Below are positions 8,647 to 17,692 of a DNA stretch of 64,000 nt, piece after piece. A program made the translations under genes and the position numbers. Within the stretch, counting starts at the first letter, position 1. Every line of letters begins with the position of its first letter. Source of the DNA: Streptomyces sp. NBC_01210 (GTDB lineage: Bacteria; Actinomycetota; Actinomycetes; Streptomycetales; Streptomycetaceae); contig NZ_CP108549.1 of NCBI RefSeq assembly GCF_036010325.1, positions 7,874,001-7,938,000 on the forward strand, in the 5' to 3' direction. The notes under the pieces are model-generated. The model did no database searches, was not told the DNA's origin, and saw only the letters and a list, made by a program, of their open reading frames with translations.

Positions 8647-10018
8647 CGTCCGCGTACCAGCGGGCGCTGTCCTTGAACGTACGGCGCTGGGTCGCGAAGT
8701 CGACATGGACGATGCCGAACCGCTTGCTGTAGCCGTAGGCCCACTCGAAGTTGTCCAGCAGCGACCACAGGAAGTAGCCGCGCACATCCGCGCCGTCCTC
8801 GATCGCCCGGTGCACCGCCGCGAGGTGGGACCGCAGATACGCCACCCGCTCGGGGTCATGGACCGCGCCAGACGGATCGGCGTAGTCGTCGTACGCGGCA
8901 CCGTTCTCGGTGATCACCAGCGGTACGCCCGGCAGATCGTCGCGCAGCCGGATCAGCAGCTCGTGCAGGCCGTCGGCATCGACCGGCCAGTCCATCGCGG
9001 TACGCGGACCGGGCGCGGGCAGAAAGCGGACGTGCTGTTCCGCGCCGGCCCACGGCGAGGGCGAGTCCGACGACCCCGCCCCGACGACCGTGGGGGAGTA
9101 GTAGTTGATGCCCAGCGAGTCGATCGGCGTGGAGATGATGTCCAGATCGCCGTCCTGGACAAAGGCCCAGTCGGTCACCGTAGCCGTGTCATGGACCAGA
9201 TCCTCCGGAAGGCGGCCGTGGAACACGGGATCGAGGAAGATCCGGTTCCCGACGGCGTCGATCCTGCGAGCCGCGTCCCGGTCGCCCTCGGAGTCCGTGA
9301 GCGGCCGCACCGCGTGCAGATTGAGCGTCAGCGAGATCTCGGACGTCGACGGCAGCGCGGCGTGCAGCGTCTGCGCGGCCCACCCGTGCGCCAGGTTGAA
9401 ATGGTGCGCGGCGCGCAGCGAAGCACTCGCGCTGGTGCGCCCCGGGGCGTGCACGCCGGAGCCGTAACCGAGAAACGCGGCGCACCACGGCTCGTTCAGC
9501 GTGGTCCAGGTCTTCACCCGGTCCCCGAGCGCGTCCGCCATGATCCCGGCGTACTCGCCGAAACGCTGGGCGGTCTCGCGCTGCGGCCAGCCGCCCGCGT
9601 CCTCCAGCTCCTGCGGCAGATCCCAGTGGTAGAGCGTGGCCACCGGCCGGATGCCCGCCTCGAGAAGCTCGTCGGTGAGCCGACGGTAGAAGTCCAGTCC
9701 CTTCTGTACGGCGGGGCCGCGCCCGGTCGGCTGCACCCGCGGCCAGGCCACCGAGAACCGGTAGTCGGTGACGCCGAGCTGCTTCATCAGGGCGACGTCC
9801 TCGCGCATCCGGTGGTAGTGGTCGGCGGCGATGTCGCCGGTGTCGCCGTTGCGAACCTTGCCCGGCGCACGGCTGAAGGTGTCCCAGATGGACGGCGTAC
9901 GGCCGTCCTCCGCCGCGGCGCCCTCGATCTGGTACGCGGCGGTGGCGGTGCCCCAGCGGAATCCGGCCGGGAACCGGAGGTCCGTCGTCGTCTCGGGGCG
10001 TGCGTCGACAGCGGTCAT
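8618..10018 (-). CDS. GH1 family beta-glucosidase
   Basis: 466 residues, standard GH1 length, with no signal peptide, so intracellular. N-terminal [19 protein letters not shown] signature, acid/base Glu176 in TLNEPW, nucleophile Glu371 in VITENG, and the C-terminal [18 protein letters not shown] aglycone-site block. It hydrolyses imported beta-glucosides (cellobiose, laminaribiose). It lies downstream of two sugar permeases on the same strand (48-base gap), so it is the last gene of a beta-glucoside uptake operon. The neighbouring secreted GH81 glucanase suggests that laminari-oligosaccharides are the main substrate. Confidence 0.95.
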   Translation of the reverse strand: MTAVDARPETTTDLRFPAGFRWGTATAAYQIEGAAAEDGRTPSIWDTFSRAPGKVRNGDTGDIAADHYHRMREDVALMKQLGVTDYRFSVAWPRVQPTGRGPAVQKGLDFYRRLTDELLEAGIRPVATLYHWDLPQELEDAGGWPQRETAQRFGEYAGIMADALGDRVKTWTTLNEPWCAAFLGYGSGVHAPGRTSASASLRAAHHFNLAHGWAAQTLHAALPSTSEISLTLNLHAVRPLTDSEGDRDAARRIDAVGNRIFLDPVFHGRLPEDLVHDTATVTDWAFVQDGDLDIISTPIDSLGINYYSPTVVGAGSSDSPSPWAGAEQHVRFLPAPGPRTAMDWPVDADGLHELLIRLRDDLPGVPLVITENGAAYDDYADPSGAVHDPERVAYLRSHLAAVHRAIEDGADVRGYFLWSLLDNFEWAYGYSKRFGIVHVDFATQRRTFKDSARWYADVIVRGGLPG

Positions 10019-10066
10019 GACGTGGAACTCCCAGGAATAGAGATGGAGCGGTGCGGGGGAGGGGGG

Positions 10067-10972
10067 TCAGCCCTTGACGGCGCCCTGCATGATGCCGCCG
10101 ACGATCTGCCGGCCGAGCAGACCGAAGACGAGCAGCACCGGGAGAGTGCCGAGCAGCGTGCCCGCCATGATCACGGACTGGTCGTGGACATAGCCGCCGC
10201 CGAGCTGGCGCAGGGCCACCTGCACGGTCGGCTCCTGCGAGGAGAGCGCGACGATCGGCCAGAAGAAGTCGTTCCACGCGGCCATGAAGGTCAGCATTCC
10301 GAGCACGGCCATACCGGGCCGGGCGATCGGCACCACGATCGACCAGAAGATCCGGGCGGTGGATGCGCCGTCGACCCTGGCCGCCTCGATCAGCTCGTCC
10401 GGCAGCGACTGCACCAGGTACTGCCGCATGAAGAACACGCCGAAGGCGGAGACCAGACCGGGCAGGATCACGGCCTGCAGCTGGTTCACCCACTGCAGCT
10501 TGGCGATCAGCATGAAGAGGGGGATCACACCGAGCTGTGGCGGGATCATCATCGTGCCCACCGTGACCGCCAGCAGCGCGCCGCGGCCGCGGAAGCGCAG
10601 TTTGGCGAAGGCGAATCCGGCGAGCGTGCAGCAGAGCACCGTGCCGACGGTGATCGAGCCGGAGACGATGAAGGAGTTGAGAAGAGCCTTGCCGATATCG
10701 GCCTCCTCCATCACCGCCTGGAAGTTGTGGAACAGATTCGAGCCCGGCAGCAGCGTCGGCGGCACCTTCGCCAGATCGGCGTTGGAGCGGCTGGCGGCGA
10801 CGATCGTCCAGTAGAAGGGGAACGCCGAGACGAGGACGGCGGCGATCAGGATCGCGTACGCGAGCTTGCCGCCCTGCATCGTGCGCCCGGCCCGGGTCCT
10901 CTTCCGGCGCGTGGGTCCGGGTCGTGTGCCCGCGGCGGGCGGCTCGGTCGGCGGAGCGGCGAGCACGGTCAT
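10067..10972 (-). CDS. Carbohydrate ABC transporter permease (MalG/CebG type)
   Basis: 301 residues with six predicted membrane helices and the binding-protein-dependent transport loop EAARVDGASTARIFWSIVVP (EAA motif) around residue 205. It pairs with the permease encoded just upstream (4-base overlap) to form the membrane channel of a CUT1 sugar importer. No ATPase gene is in the locus; Streptomyces CUT1 systems commonly share the MsiK ATPase encoded elsewhere. Co-transcribed with the beta-glucosidase, so a beta-glucoside substrate is inferred. Confidence 0.93.
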   Translation of the reverse strand: MTVLAAPPTEPPAAGTRPGPTRRKRTRAGRTMQGGKLAYAILIAAVLVSAFPFYWTIVAASRSNADLAKVPPTLLPGSNLFHNFQAVMEEADIGKALLNSFIVSGSITVGTVLCCTLAGFAFAKLRFRGRGALLAVTVGTMMIPPQLGVIPLFMLIAKLQWVNQLQAVILPGLVSAFGVFFMRQYLVQSLPDELIEAARVDGASTARIFWSIVVPIARPGMAVLGMLTFMAAWNDFFWPIVALSSQEPTVQVALRQLGGGYVHDQSVIMAGTLLGTLPVLLVFGLLGRQIVGGIMQGAVKG

Positions 10973-11913
10973 CGGCCGGCCTCCTTGCGGGAACGGCGGT
11001 GCGCGATCAGGGCGTTGACCCCGACCAGCACCAGGATCAGCAGAAACATCACCCAGGCGATGGCGGCGGCACGGCCCAGGTGGAAGAAACCCCAGCCCTG
11101 CTCGTACATATAGAGACCGAGCGTCTGGTACTGGTGCGATATACCGCCGGAGATGGACCCCTCGAACAGCAGCGGCTCACCGAAGAGCTGGGTGGCGCCG
11201 ATCGTCGAGACGACGACGGTGAAGAGGATCGTGGGACGCAGCCCCGGCAGGGTGACATGGATGAACTGCCGCCAGCGCGAGGCCCCGTCCATCTCGGCGG
11301 CTTCGTACAGCTCGCTCGGAATGGACTGCATGCCCGCCAGATAGATCAGCGCGTTGTAGCCGGTCCAGCGCCAGATGACGATGGTCGATACGGCGATCTG
11401 CGAGGAGACCGTCCCGGCCTGCCAGTCCACCGGATCGAAACCGACAAGGCCCAGCACATAGTTGATCAGGCCGAAATCGCGGCCGAAGAGCTGCGCGAAG
11501 ACCAGGGTCGCGGCGGCGACGGAGGTCGCGTACGGCAGCAGCATCGCCGTGCGCAGGAAAGCCCGGCCGCGCAGCCGGTAGTTGAGCAAGTGGGCCAGGC
11601 CCAGCGCCATCACCAGCTGGGGGACGGTGGACAGCACCCCGATGGTGAACGTGTTGCCCAGTGCGGTCCAGAAGATCTCGTCGCCGAAGAGCGCGGTGTA
11701 GTTGCCGAAGCCACGCCACTCCATCTCCCCGGGCGTCTGCAGCTCGACCCGGTAGAGCGAGACGAAGGCCGTGTAGATCAGCGGGAAGAGCCCGAAGGCG
11801 GCGAACAAGGCGAAGAACGGAGCGATATAGGCGTACGGCGAGAGCGTGCGCCAGGTGCGGTGCGCGGCCGAAGGCCGGGGGGAGACCGGCTTCGCGCTGG
11901 CGGTGAGGGTCAC
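10969..11913 (-). CDS. Carbohydrate ABC transporter permease (MalF/CebF type)
   Basis: 314 residues, six membrane helices, EAA loop YEAAEMDGASRWRQFIHVTL near residue 210. It is the longer MalF-like partner, with the N-terminal segment SPYAYIAPFFALFAAFGLFP. Its end overlaps the start of the second permease by 4 bases, indicating translational coupling. The start lies 148 bases after the solute-binding protein gene, separated by a strong hairpin that could lower permease expression relative to the binding protein. Confidence 0.93.
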   Translation of the reverse strand: MTLTASAKPVSPRPSAAHRTWRTLSPYAYIAPFFALFAAFGLFPLIYTAFVSLYRVELQTPGEMEWRGFGNYTALFGDEIFWTALGNTFTIGVLSTVPQLVMALGLAHLLNYRLRGRAFLRTAMLLPYATSVAAATLVFAQLFGRDFGLINYVLGLVGFDPVDWQAGTVSSQIAVSTIVIWRWTGYNALIYLAGMQSIPSELYEAAEMDGASRWRQFIHVTLPGLRPTILFTVVVSTIGATQLFGEPLLFEGSISGGISHQYQTLGLYMYEQGWGFFHLGRAAAIAWVMFLLILVLVGVNALIAHRRSRKEAGR

Positions 11914-12009
11914 GGTGCGGCCCTTCGAGGAGTGGGAACGGGAGGTTGGGCAAGACCGGCAGCCGGAGGCCGGTCCGGCCGGGAATCAGGGCCGGCCCGA
12001 GGAAGTCGC

Positions 12010-12057
12010 GCGGTGCCGGGGAGGTTCGGGTGGCGTCCCGCACTTCCCCGGCACCGC
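12010..12057 (-). terminator. Intra-operon hairpin after the solute-binding protein gene
   Basis: Perfect 13-bp arms GCGGTGCCGGGGA (12010-12022) / TCCCCGGCACCGC (12045-12057) with a 22-base loop, directly after the stop codon of the binding-protein gene. In sugar ABC operons such structures stabilise the binding-protein mRNA or attenuate the downstream permeases. Confidence 0.5.
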
Positions 12058-12061
12058 TGGG

Positions 12062-13366
12062 TCAGCCGGTGGCGTTCTCCACGTTCTTCTTCGCCGTCGA
12101 CCAGGCCTTGTCGGGCGAGGTGCCCTTGCGCTCCACCTCGCTCAGCGCGTTGGTGATCTGGTCGGCGACGCTCTTGTCATGGACTCCGAGGACCTGGACG
12201 GGCGCCGCCTTGGCGGCGTCTCCGAAGATCTGGCCGATCGGCGCGTCCGAGAAGTACGGGTCCTTGGCCGCCGCGACCTTGGCGATGGCGCCGGTCGATG
12301 ACGGGAAGTTGCCCTGCTTGGTGAAGAGCTTGGCCTGCTGCTCGGGGGCGGTGAGCCACTGGATCAGCTCGTACGCCTCCTTCCTGTGCTTGGCGGCACG
12401 GGGGATCGAGAGATACGAACCGCCCCAGTTGCCGGCGCCTGCGGGCAGCTTGGCGATGTCCCACTTGCCCTTGCCGGCGTCACCGGCCTGGCCCTTGATG
12501 TAACCGAGCATCCAGGCGGGGCAGGGCATGGTGGCGAACGAGCCGGCGGAGAACGCCTGGTTCCACTGCGGTGACCACTGGTCGAGCTTGGCGCTCAGGC
12601 CCGACTTCGCCGCCTCGGCCGAGGCGTCCCAGGCGGCCTTGACCGCCGGGTTGTTCTCGTAGATCAGCTTCCCGGAGGCGTCGTAGTACCGCTCCTTCTC
12701 CTGGCCGATCATGATTGTGTAGAGGCTGCCGACGCTGTCCATCCAGGCGCTCTTGGCCGGAGCCTTCTTCTTGTACTCCTTGCCGAGCGCCAGATAGCCG
12801 TCCCAGGTGGACCACTTCTTCGCGAGCTCCGCGCGGTCGGTGGGCAGACCGGCCTGCTTGAAGAGGTCGGAGCGGTAGCACATGGCCTCCGGGCCGACAT
12901 CCGTGCCCAGGCCGAGGACCTGGCCGTCCTTGCCGGTCGCCGCCAACCACTTGGCCTCGGCGAACTGGTCCTTGAGCTTGTCGGCGCCGTACTGCTTCAA
13001 GTCCTCGAACTTGTCGGACTGCTGCTGGGTGACCGCGGCGATCCGGCCCACCTCGATGCCCTGCACATCCGCGAGGCCGCCACCGCCGGCGAGCCGCGTC
13101 TGCAGCGACTTCCAGTAGTCCTGCTCGTCCTCGGTGTCGGTCTGCTTGATCTTGACGTTCGGGTGGAGCTTCTCGTACTCCGCGTAGAGCCCGGCCTCCT
13201 TGTAGCCGAAGGATCCGAAGAGGTCCACGGTGAGTGTGACCTTGCCGCCCGCACTGTCGGATGTGCCGTCCGACGATCCGGATCCACAGGCGGCGAGCAG
13301 TGCCCCTGCGAGCGCGACCGCACCCAGGCGGACCGCGGTTCTCTTGGCGGCTCGGGCGTTGGGCAT
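12062..13366 (-). CDS. Sugar ABC transporter solute-binding lipoprotein
   Basis: 434 residues. Lipoprotein signal peptide with lipobox LAAC, Cys27, followed by a GSGSSDGTSDSAGG linker. The rest is an extracellular solute-binding protein family 1 fold (VTLTVDLFGSFGYKE at the start of the mature domain). GGGAGG sits 6 bases before the ATG. It captures the oligosaccharide at the cell surface for the two permeases downstream. A LacI-type palindrome (13404-13417) lies 38 bases upstream of the start, so the operon is probably repressed by the LacI regulator encoded at 16433-17473. Confidence 0.93.
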   Translation of the reverse strand: MPNARAAKRTAVRLGAVALAGALLAACGSGSSDGTSDSAGGKVTLTVDLFGSFGYKEAGLYAEYEKLHPNVKIKQTDTEDEQDYWKSLQTRLAGGGGLADVQGIEVGRIAAVTQQQSDKFEDLKQYGADKLKDQFAEAKWLAATGKDGQVLGLGTDVGPEAMCYRSDLFKQAGLPTDRAELAKKWSTWDGYLALGKEYKKKAPAKSAWMDSVGSLYTIMIGQEKERYYDASGKLIYENNPAVKAAWDASAEAAKSGLSAKLDQWSPQWNQAFSAGSFATMPCPAWMLGYIKGQAGDAGKGKWDIAKLPAGAGNWGGSYLSIPRAAKHRKEAYELIQWLTAPEQQAKLFTKQGNFPSSTGAIAKVAAAKDPYFSDAPIGQIFGDAAKAAPVQVLGVHDKSVADQITNALSEVERKGTSPDKAWSTAKKNVENATG

Positions 13367-13403
13367 GGGAAGCCTCCCTTGGCTTCGGTGGAGCGAGATC
13401 GCT

Positions 13404-13417
13404 TGAGAGCGCTCTCA
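13404..13417. promoter_or_regulatory. LacI-type operator upstream of the binding-protein operon
   Basis: Perfect 14-bp palindrome TGAGAGCGCTCTCA, 38-51 bases upstream of the binding-protein start. It differs from the known CebR box (TGGGAGCGCTCCCA) at two symmetric bases. Two more near-copies lie in front of the GH81 and LacI genes. Confidence 0.85.
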
Positions 13418-13556
13418 GAGATGCGTCTGGAGCGTGCCCCGGAGGCGTCCGCCCCGTCAAGACTCGAAGGCATAACGGCTTGGACTCGGCGCGAACTACT
13501 CCCTGTGTCCCGCGTATTGACACCTCTGTTTCAGGAGTTTTACGTTCCTCCCCATC

Positions 13557-13570
13557 TGAGAGCGCTCTCG
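13557..13570. promoter_or_regulatory. LacI-type operator upstream of the GH81 glucanase gene
   Basis: TGAGAGCGCTCTCG, matching the first operator in 13 of 14 positions, 37 bases before the GH81 ATG. The core GAGAGCGCTCTC is perfectly palindromic. Confidence 0.82.
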
Positions 13571-13606
13571 GACGCCCCTTCCCGTGATGACTTCGAGGTG
13601 CCGTCC

Positions 13607-16390
13607 ATGCCAGCCACCCGCACCAGACCAGCTGCCGCGCTGGTACTGGTCTCAGCCCTGGCCGCTTTCGGTCTGGGCCCGGCCGCCACCCCGGCGGCGG
13701 CCGCCACCGTCCCCGTCGGCTCTGGCAGTTACTCCGACACCCGCCCCGCCGGTACGTCGGGCCCGACCACCAACACCGGCGCGCCGGTCACGCCCAAGGT
13801 CACCCCCGCAACCAAGGACAAGCCGGTCCCCACCAACGACTGGTGGACCTCGCTCGCCTTCCAGCGGTACGGCGACAACCCGTACTCCACCCCCATGTAC
13901 GGCCACCCCCTCACCTACCAGGCCACCGCCGGCGGACTCGAGGTCGGCTACCCGACGACCCCGGCGATCGTCGGCGAGGGCCGCCAGTACGAGTACGCCC
14001 ACAAGCGGGACCTGACCCTCGGCATCACCGGGCTCAACTCACCGGACACCAAGGCCGACGACTGGTCCGACTGGACCGTGACCCCCTACTGGTCCGACGG
14101 CGCCCGCACGCTGCGCACCACCATCGGCCACGGCCTGCCGTTCGTATACGCCAACGGCTCCGGCGGCAACGCCCAGATCACCACCGCCGCCGCGCCCACC
14201 GTCTTCGCCGACCAGGGCAATGTCCTCGGCATCACCGTCGCAGGGCATCACTACGCGCTGTTCGCGCCGAGCGGCAGCGACTGGACGGTCTCCGGCTCCA
14301 CCGTGACCGCGGGACTCGGCACCAAGGACTACTTCTCGCTCGCCGTACTGCCCTCCACCGACGCACTGGCCACATACAAGAAGTACGCGTACAGCTTTGT
14401 CACCGGCTCCAAGGCGAGCTGGAGTTACACCGGTGGCACCGTGAACGCCACCTACACCCTGACCACCGAGGCCAAGGAGGGCACCGAGCGCGGCACGCTC
14501 CAGGCCCTCTACCGCCATCAGTGGCTGAACACCACGGACGCGCTCACGCCGTACACCTACGTATCGCCGCGCGGCACCATGAAGGTCCGTGAGGCGACCT
14601 CCTTCACCACCAGTCAGAAGGCGTCCGCGGTGCTGCCCGCGCTGCCGAAGACGAACGCTGTCGACACGGCACGGCTCAGGGGCTACCTCGACGCGGTGGC
14701 GAACGACCCCGACCCGTTCAAGGGCTACACGGACACCTACTGGACCGGCAAGGTGCTCGGACAGCTCGCCCAGCTCGTGCCCGTCGCCGACCAGATCGGG
14801 GAGACCGCGACCAGGGACAAGCTGCTGGCCCTGATGAAGGGCCGGCTCCAGGACTGGTTCACGGCAGGCGGCGCGAACGAGTTCTCGTACGACCAGGTCT
14901 GGAAGACCCTCACCGGCTACCCGGCCTCGTACGGCAGCGACACCGAGCTCAACGACCACCACTTCCACTACAGCTATTACGTGTACGCGGCCGCGATCGT
15001 CGCCCAGTACGACCAGGCCTGGGCTGCCGACTCGGCATGGGGCGGCATGGTGAAGACCCTGGTGCGGGACGCGGCAAACCCCAGCCGCACCGACAGCGCC
15101 TTCCCGTTCCTGCGGGGCTTCGACGTGTACGCGGGCCACAGTTGGGCCTCCGGACACCAGGGCTTCGCGGCCGGCAACAACCAGGAGTCGTCCTCGGAGT
15201 CCATCAACCTCAGCGCGGGCCTCGTGCTGTGGGGCTCGGCCACCGGCGACACCGCGCTGCGCGACCTCGGCACCTATCTGCTCACCACCGAGTCCGAGGC
15301 GATCGCCCAGTACTGGTTCGACGCCGACCAGCAGGTCTTCCCGTCCTCCTTCGGGCATGACACGGTCGGCATGGTGTGGGGCAGCGGCGCGGCGTACGCC
15401 ACCTGGTGGACCGCCAACCCCGAGGAAATCCACGGCATCAACGCCCTTCCGCTGACGGGCGGTTCACTGCATCTGGGCGGCGATAAGGCCGCGATCCGCC
15501 GCAACATCGCCGAGATGGAACGGGAGAACGGCGGGCCGGCCGTCGAATGGCGCGACATCCTCTGGGAGTTCCAGGCGCTGGCCGACCCGGCGTCGGCGAA
15601 GTCCAAGTGGGACGCGGGCAACGCGGACTACACCCCGGAGCAGGGCGAGTCCAAGGCGCATACGTACCACTGGATCAGCACACTCGACGCGCTCGGCGCC
15701 CCCGACGCGACGGTCACGGGCGACATCCCGAGCTCCGCGGTCTTCACCAAGGGCACGGTACGGACCTACACCGCGCACAACTACGGTGCCACGGCCCGCA
15801 CGGTGACCTTCTCCGACGGCAAGACGCTCACGGTCCCGGCGCGCTCGACGGCGACCGGCACGGGCACCGGGGGAAGCGACCCTGACCCCGGTCCCGACCC
15901 GGAACCGCCCACGGGCAACACCTTCCAGCTCCGCACCGGCGGGGTACTGACCACCGCGACGGGCGGCACGGCGGGTGCCGACACCATCTCCTCGGCGGCC
16001 GGCGCCAACTACGACGGCACCCCGCACCAGCCGCTCGTCTATGAGATCAAGAAGGTCAACGGCACGCTCGCTCCCGGCGCGGCCACGGCGTTCCGCCTCC
16101 AGCTGGACGCGGGTCCCACGGTCGGACTCGGCCAGCAGGCCAGGATCAGCTACGACCTCACGGGCGACGGCACCTTCGACCGGACCGAGACCTACCAGTA
16201 CTTCGCGACCGACCCGGTCACGGGCTGGGAGGAGTACGCCCAGTCACGCGGCCTGAAGGCGGCGACCGGAACCCTCGGCGACCTCAAGGGCGGCACCGTA
16301 CGCCTCGAGGTGTGGAACGCGATCGGCAACGGAACCGCCACGCTCCAGACCGGCACCGACCGTTCGGTGCTGGTGATCCCCTTCACCTGA
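13607..16390 (+). CDS. Secreted GH81 endo-1,3-beta-glucanase (laminarinase) with C-terminal beta-glucan-binding module
   Basis: 927 residues from the ATG seven bases after GAGGTG; the open frame extends 444 bases further upstream but through the operator and promoter region. Signal peptide (residues 1-34, ALVLVSALAAFGLG, cleavage near PAAAAT). GH81 catalytic region from about 60 to 740: TNDWWTSLAFQR, PMYGHPLTYQ, and GFAAGNNQESSSES with the family's conserved glutamates Glu527 and Glu531. After a PDPGPDPEP linker (about 760) comes a module of some 150 residues that resembles CBM56, a 1,3-beta-glucan binder. It would release laminari-oligosaccharides from fungal or algal glucan for the adjacent transporter. 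The operator in front indicates induction by the substrate. Confidence 0.93.
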   Translation: MPATRTRPAAALVLVSALAAFGLGPAATPAAAATVPVGSGSYSDTRPAGTSGPTTNTGAPVTPKVTPATKDKPVPTNDWWTSLAFQRYGDNPYSTPMYGHPLTYQATAGGLEVGYPTTPAIVGEGRQYEYAHKRDLTLGITGLNSPDTKADDWSDWTVTPYWSDGARTLRTTIGHGLPFVYANGSGGNAQITTAAAPTVFADQGNVLGITVAGHHYALFAPSGSDWTVSGSTVTAGLGTKDYFSLAVLPSTDALATYKKYAYSFVTGSKASWSYTGGTVNATYTLTTEAKEGTERGTLQALYRHQWLNTTDALTPYTYVSPRGTMKVREATSFTTSQKASAVLPALPKTNAVDTARLRGYLDAVANDPDPFKGYTDTYWTGKVLGQLAQLVPVADQIGETATRDKLLALMKGRLQDWFTAGGANEFSYDQVWKTLTGYPASYGSDTELNDHHFHYSYYVYAAAIVAQYDQAWAADSAWGGMVKTLVRDAANPSRTDSAFPFLRGFDVYAGHSWASGHQGFAAGNNQESSSESINLSAGLVLWGSATGDTALRDLGTYLLTTESEAIAQYWFDADQQVFPSSFGHDTVGMVWGSGAAYATWWTANPEEIHGINALPLTGGSLHLGGDKAAIRRNIAEMERENGGPAVEWRDILWEFQALADPASAKSKWDAGNADYTPEQGESKAHTYHWISTLDALGAPDATVTGDIPSSAVFTKGTVRTYTAHNYGATARTVTFSDGKTLTVPARSTATGTGTGGSDPDPGPDPEPPTGNTFQLRTGGVLTTATGGTAGADTISSAAGANYDGTPHQPLVYEIKKVNGTLAPGAATAFRLQLDAGPTVGLGQQARISYDLTGDGTFDRTETYQYFATDPVTGWEEYAQSRGLKAATGTLGDLKGGTVRLEVWNAIGNGTATLQTGTDRSVLVIPFT

Positions 16391-16432
16391 CGACTGAAGC
16401 AACCACGCGATGTGCGACGGGTCCCCGGCGAC

Positions 16433-17473
16433 TCAGGCCGAGGACCGCCGCACCAGCGTGGTCGGAGTGATCACCGATGCGGGGGCCCCGGCCCCCGGCT
16501 CGTCCTCGTTCAGTACGCGCATCAGCAGCCGGACCATCAACCGGCCCATTCCCTCTATGTCCTGACGGACCGTTGTCAGTGGCGGATCGGTCGACTCGAC
16601 GACCGAGGGCATGTCGTCGAAGCCGACCAGCGCGACATCCTCGGGCACCCGACGACCCTGCCGGCGCAGTGTACGCAGCGCCCCCGAGGCCATCAGATCG
16701 TTGGCGGCGAAGACGGCGTCCAGATCGGGGCGGCGCTCCAGCAGCTCAGCCATCGCGCGGGCGCCGCTGTCCGCGGTGAAGTCGCCCTGGCAGACCAGCT
16801 CCGGGTCGGCGTCCAGCAGGACATCGCGGTAGCCGTCGATCCGGTCCAGCGCGGAGGTCTGGTCGCGCGGGCCCGCGATGTGCGCGATGTGCTCGCGGCC
16901 GAGAGAGACCAGATGCCGTACGGCCTCCCGGGCGCCGCCGCGGTTGTCGCAGTCGACATACGGGACGGCGAGCTCGGAGGCGGCACCGGGCCAGCCGGGG
17001 CGGCCGCCGAAGACGGTCGGCACCTTGACCCGGCGGATGATCGACGGCAGTTCGTCGTCGTTGTGCAGCGAGAAGGCCAGCGCGCCGTCGACATGGCCGC
17101 CGCCGAGATAGCGGGCGATCCGGTCGTAGTCACCCGGCCCCTCCACCCACAGCAGCACCAGCTGGGAGTCGTAGGCCGTCAGCTCGCGGCTGATGCCACG
17201 CACCTGCTGCTCGAAGAAGGGGTCCGAGAAGATCCTGAACTCGGGCTCGGCGATGATCACGGCGACTGCGCCATTGCGCCGGGTGACCAGGGTGCGCGCC
17301 GCGTGGTTCGGTACGTATCCGAGCTCCTCGACCGCCTGACGCACCTTGTCGACCAGCGGCGGCCGGACACCGGCACCGCCGTTGACGACCCGGGAGGCCG
17401 TGGCCCGGGAGACGCCGGCGCGGGCGGCGACGGCTTCCAGAGTGGGGCGGGACCCAGTGGTCTGCTCGGGCAA
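16433..17473 (-). CDS. LacI family transcriptional repressor of the beta-glucan locus
   Basis: 346 residues. N-terminal LacI HTH with hinge (LEAVAARAGVSRATASRVVNG, then VRQAVEELGYVPNHAARTLV), followed by a periplasmic-binding-protein-like sensor domain. It resembles Streptomyces CebR/BglR-type regulators. Placed between the GH81 gene and its own operator copy at 17569, it is the natural partner of the three TGAGAGCGCTC palindromes here. The likely effector is a short beta-1,3- or beta-1,4-gluco-oligosaccharide released by GH81. Repression relieved by ligand is the family norm. Confidence 0.92.
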   Translation of the reverse strand: MPEQTTGSRPTLEAVAARAGVSRATASRVVNGGAGVRPPLVDKVRQAVEELGYVPNHAARTLVTRRNGAVAVIIAEPEFRIFSDPFFEQQVRGISRELTAYDSQLVLLWVEGPGDYDRIARYLGGGHVDGALAFSLHNDDELPSIIRRVKVPTVFGGRPGWPGAASELAVPYVDCDNRGGAREAVRHLVSLGREHIAHIAGPRDQTSALDRIDGYRDVLLDADPELVCQGDFTADSGARAMAELLERRPDLDAVFAANDLMASGALRTLRRQGRRVPEDVALVGFDDMPSVVESTDPPLTTVRQDIEGMGRLMVRLLMRVLNEDEPGAGAPASVITPTTLVRRSSA

Positions 17474-17568
17474 GGCGGGCGCTCCTCGTCTGCTTCAGTC
17501 AGCTGCTTCAGACGACAGCGGGGGAGAACGCTGCCGGGTAACAGGATATCCGGGTCCCGATGATCTTC

Positions 17569-17582
17569 TGAGAGCGCTCCCC
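17569..17582. promoter_or_regulatory. Third LacI-type operator, upstream of the LacI gene
   Basis: TGAGAGCGCTCCCC, matching TGAGAGCGCTC of the other two sites and the right half of the classical CebR box. About 96 bases upstream of the LacI gene start, so it suggests autoregulation. Confidence 0.7.
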
Positions 17583-17587
17583 TCCAG

Positions 17588-17617
17588 TCCGCGGAAGGGA
17601 AATCCGCGGAAGGGAAA
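17588..17617. repeat. 15-bp perfect tandem duplication
   Basis: TCCGCGGAAGGGAAA occurs twice head to tail (17588-17602 and 17603-17617), followed by a purine-rich run, between the third LacI operator and the terminator of the M1 peptidase gene. Probably a recent slippage event. Confidence 0.8.
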
Positions 17618-17646
17618 GGAGAGGGAAGGGAGAAGGGGGCACGGCA

Positions 17647-17682
17647 GAGCGCCGCCGTCCCTCTCGCGGGACGGCGGCGCTC
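17647..17682 (-). terminator. Strong hairpin terminator of the M1 peptidase gene
   Basis: Perfect 15-bp arms GAGCGCCGCCGTCCC (17647-17661) / GGGACGGCGGCGCTC (17668-17682) with a 6-base loop, starting 11 bases past the M1 peptidase stop codon on the minus strand. Confidence 0.75.
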
Positions 17683-17692
17683 CTGCCACGTC

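Noticed and set aside
7771..10018. Operon of the MpaB-like gene with the beta-glucosidase
   Set aside because: The two genes converge and overlap at their 3' ends, so they cannot be co-transcribed.
8705..11113. 802-codon plus-strand open frame over the beta-glucosidase and permease genes
   Set aside because: Shadow of the minus-strand GH1 and permease genes; His/Arg/Gly-rich composition without domains.
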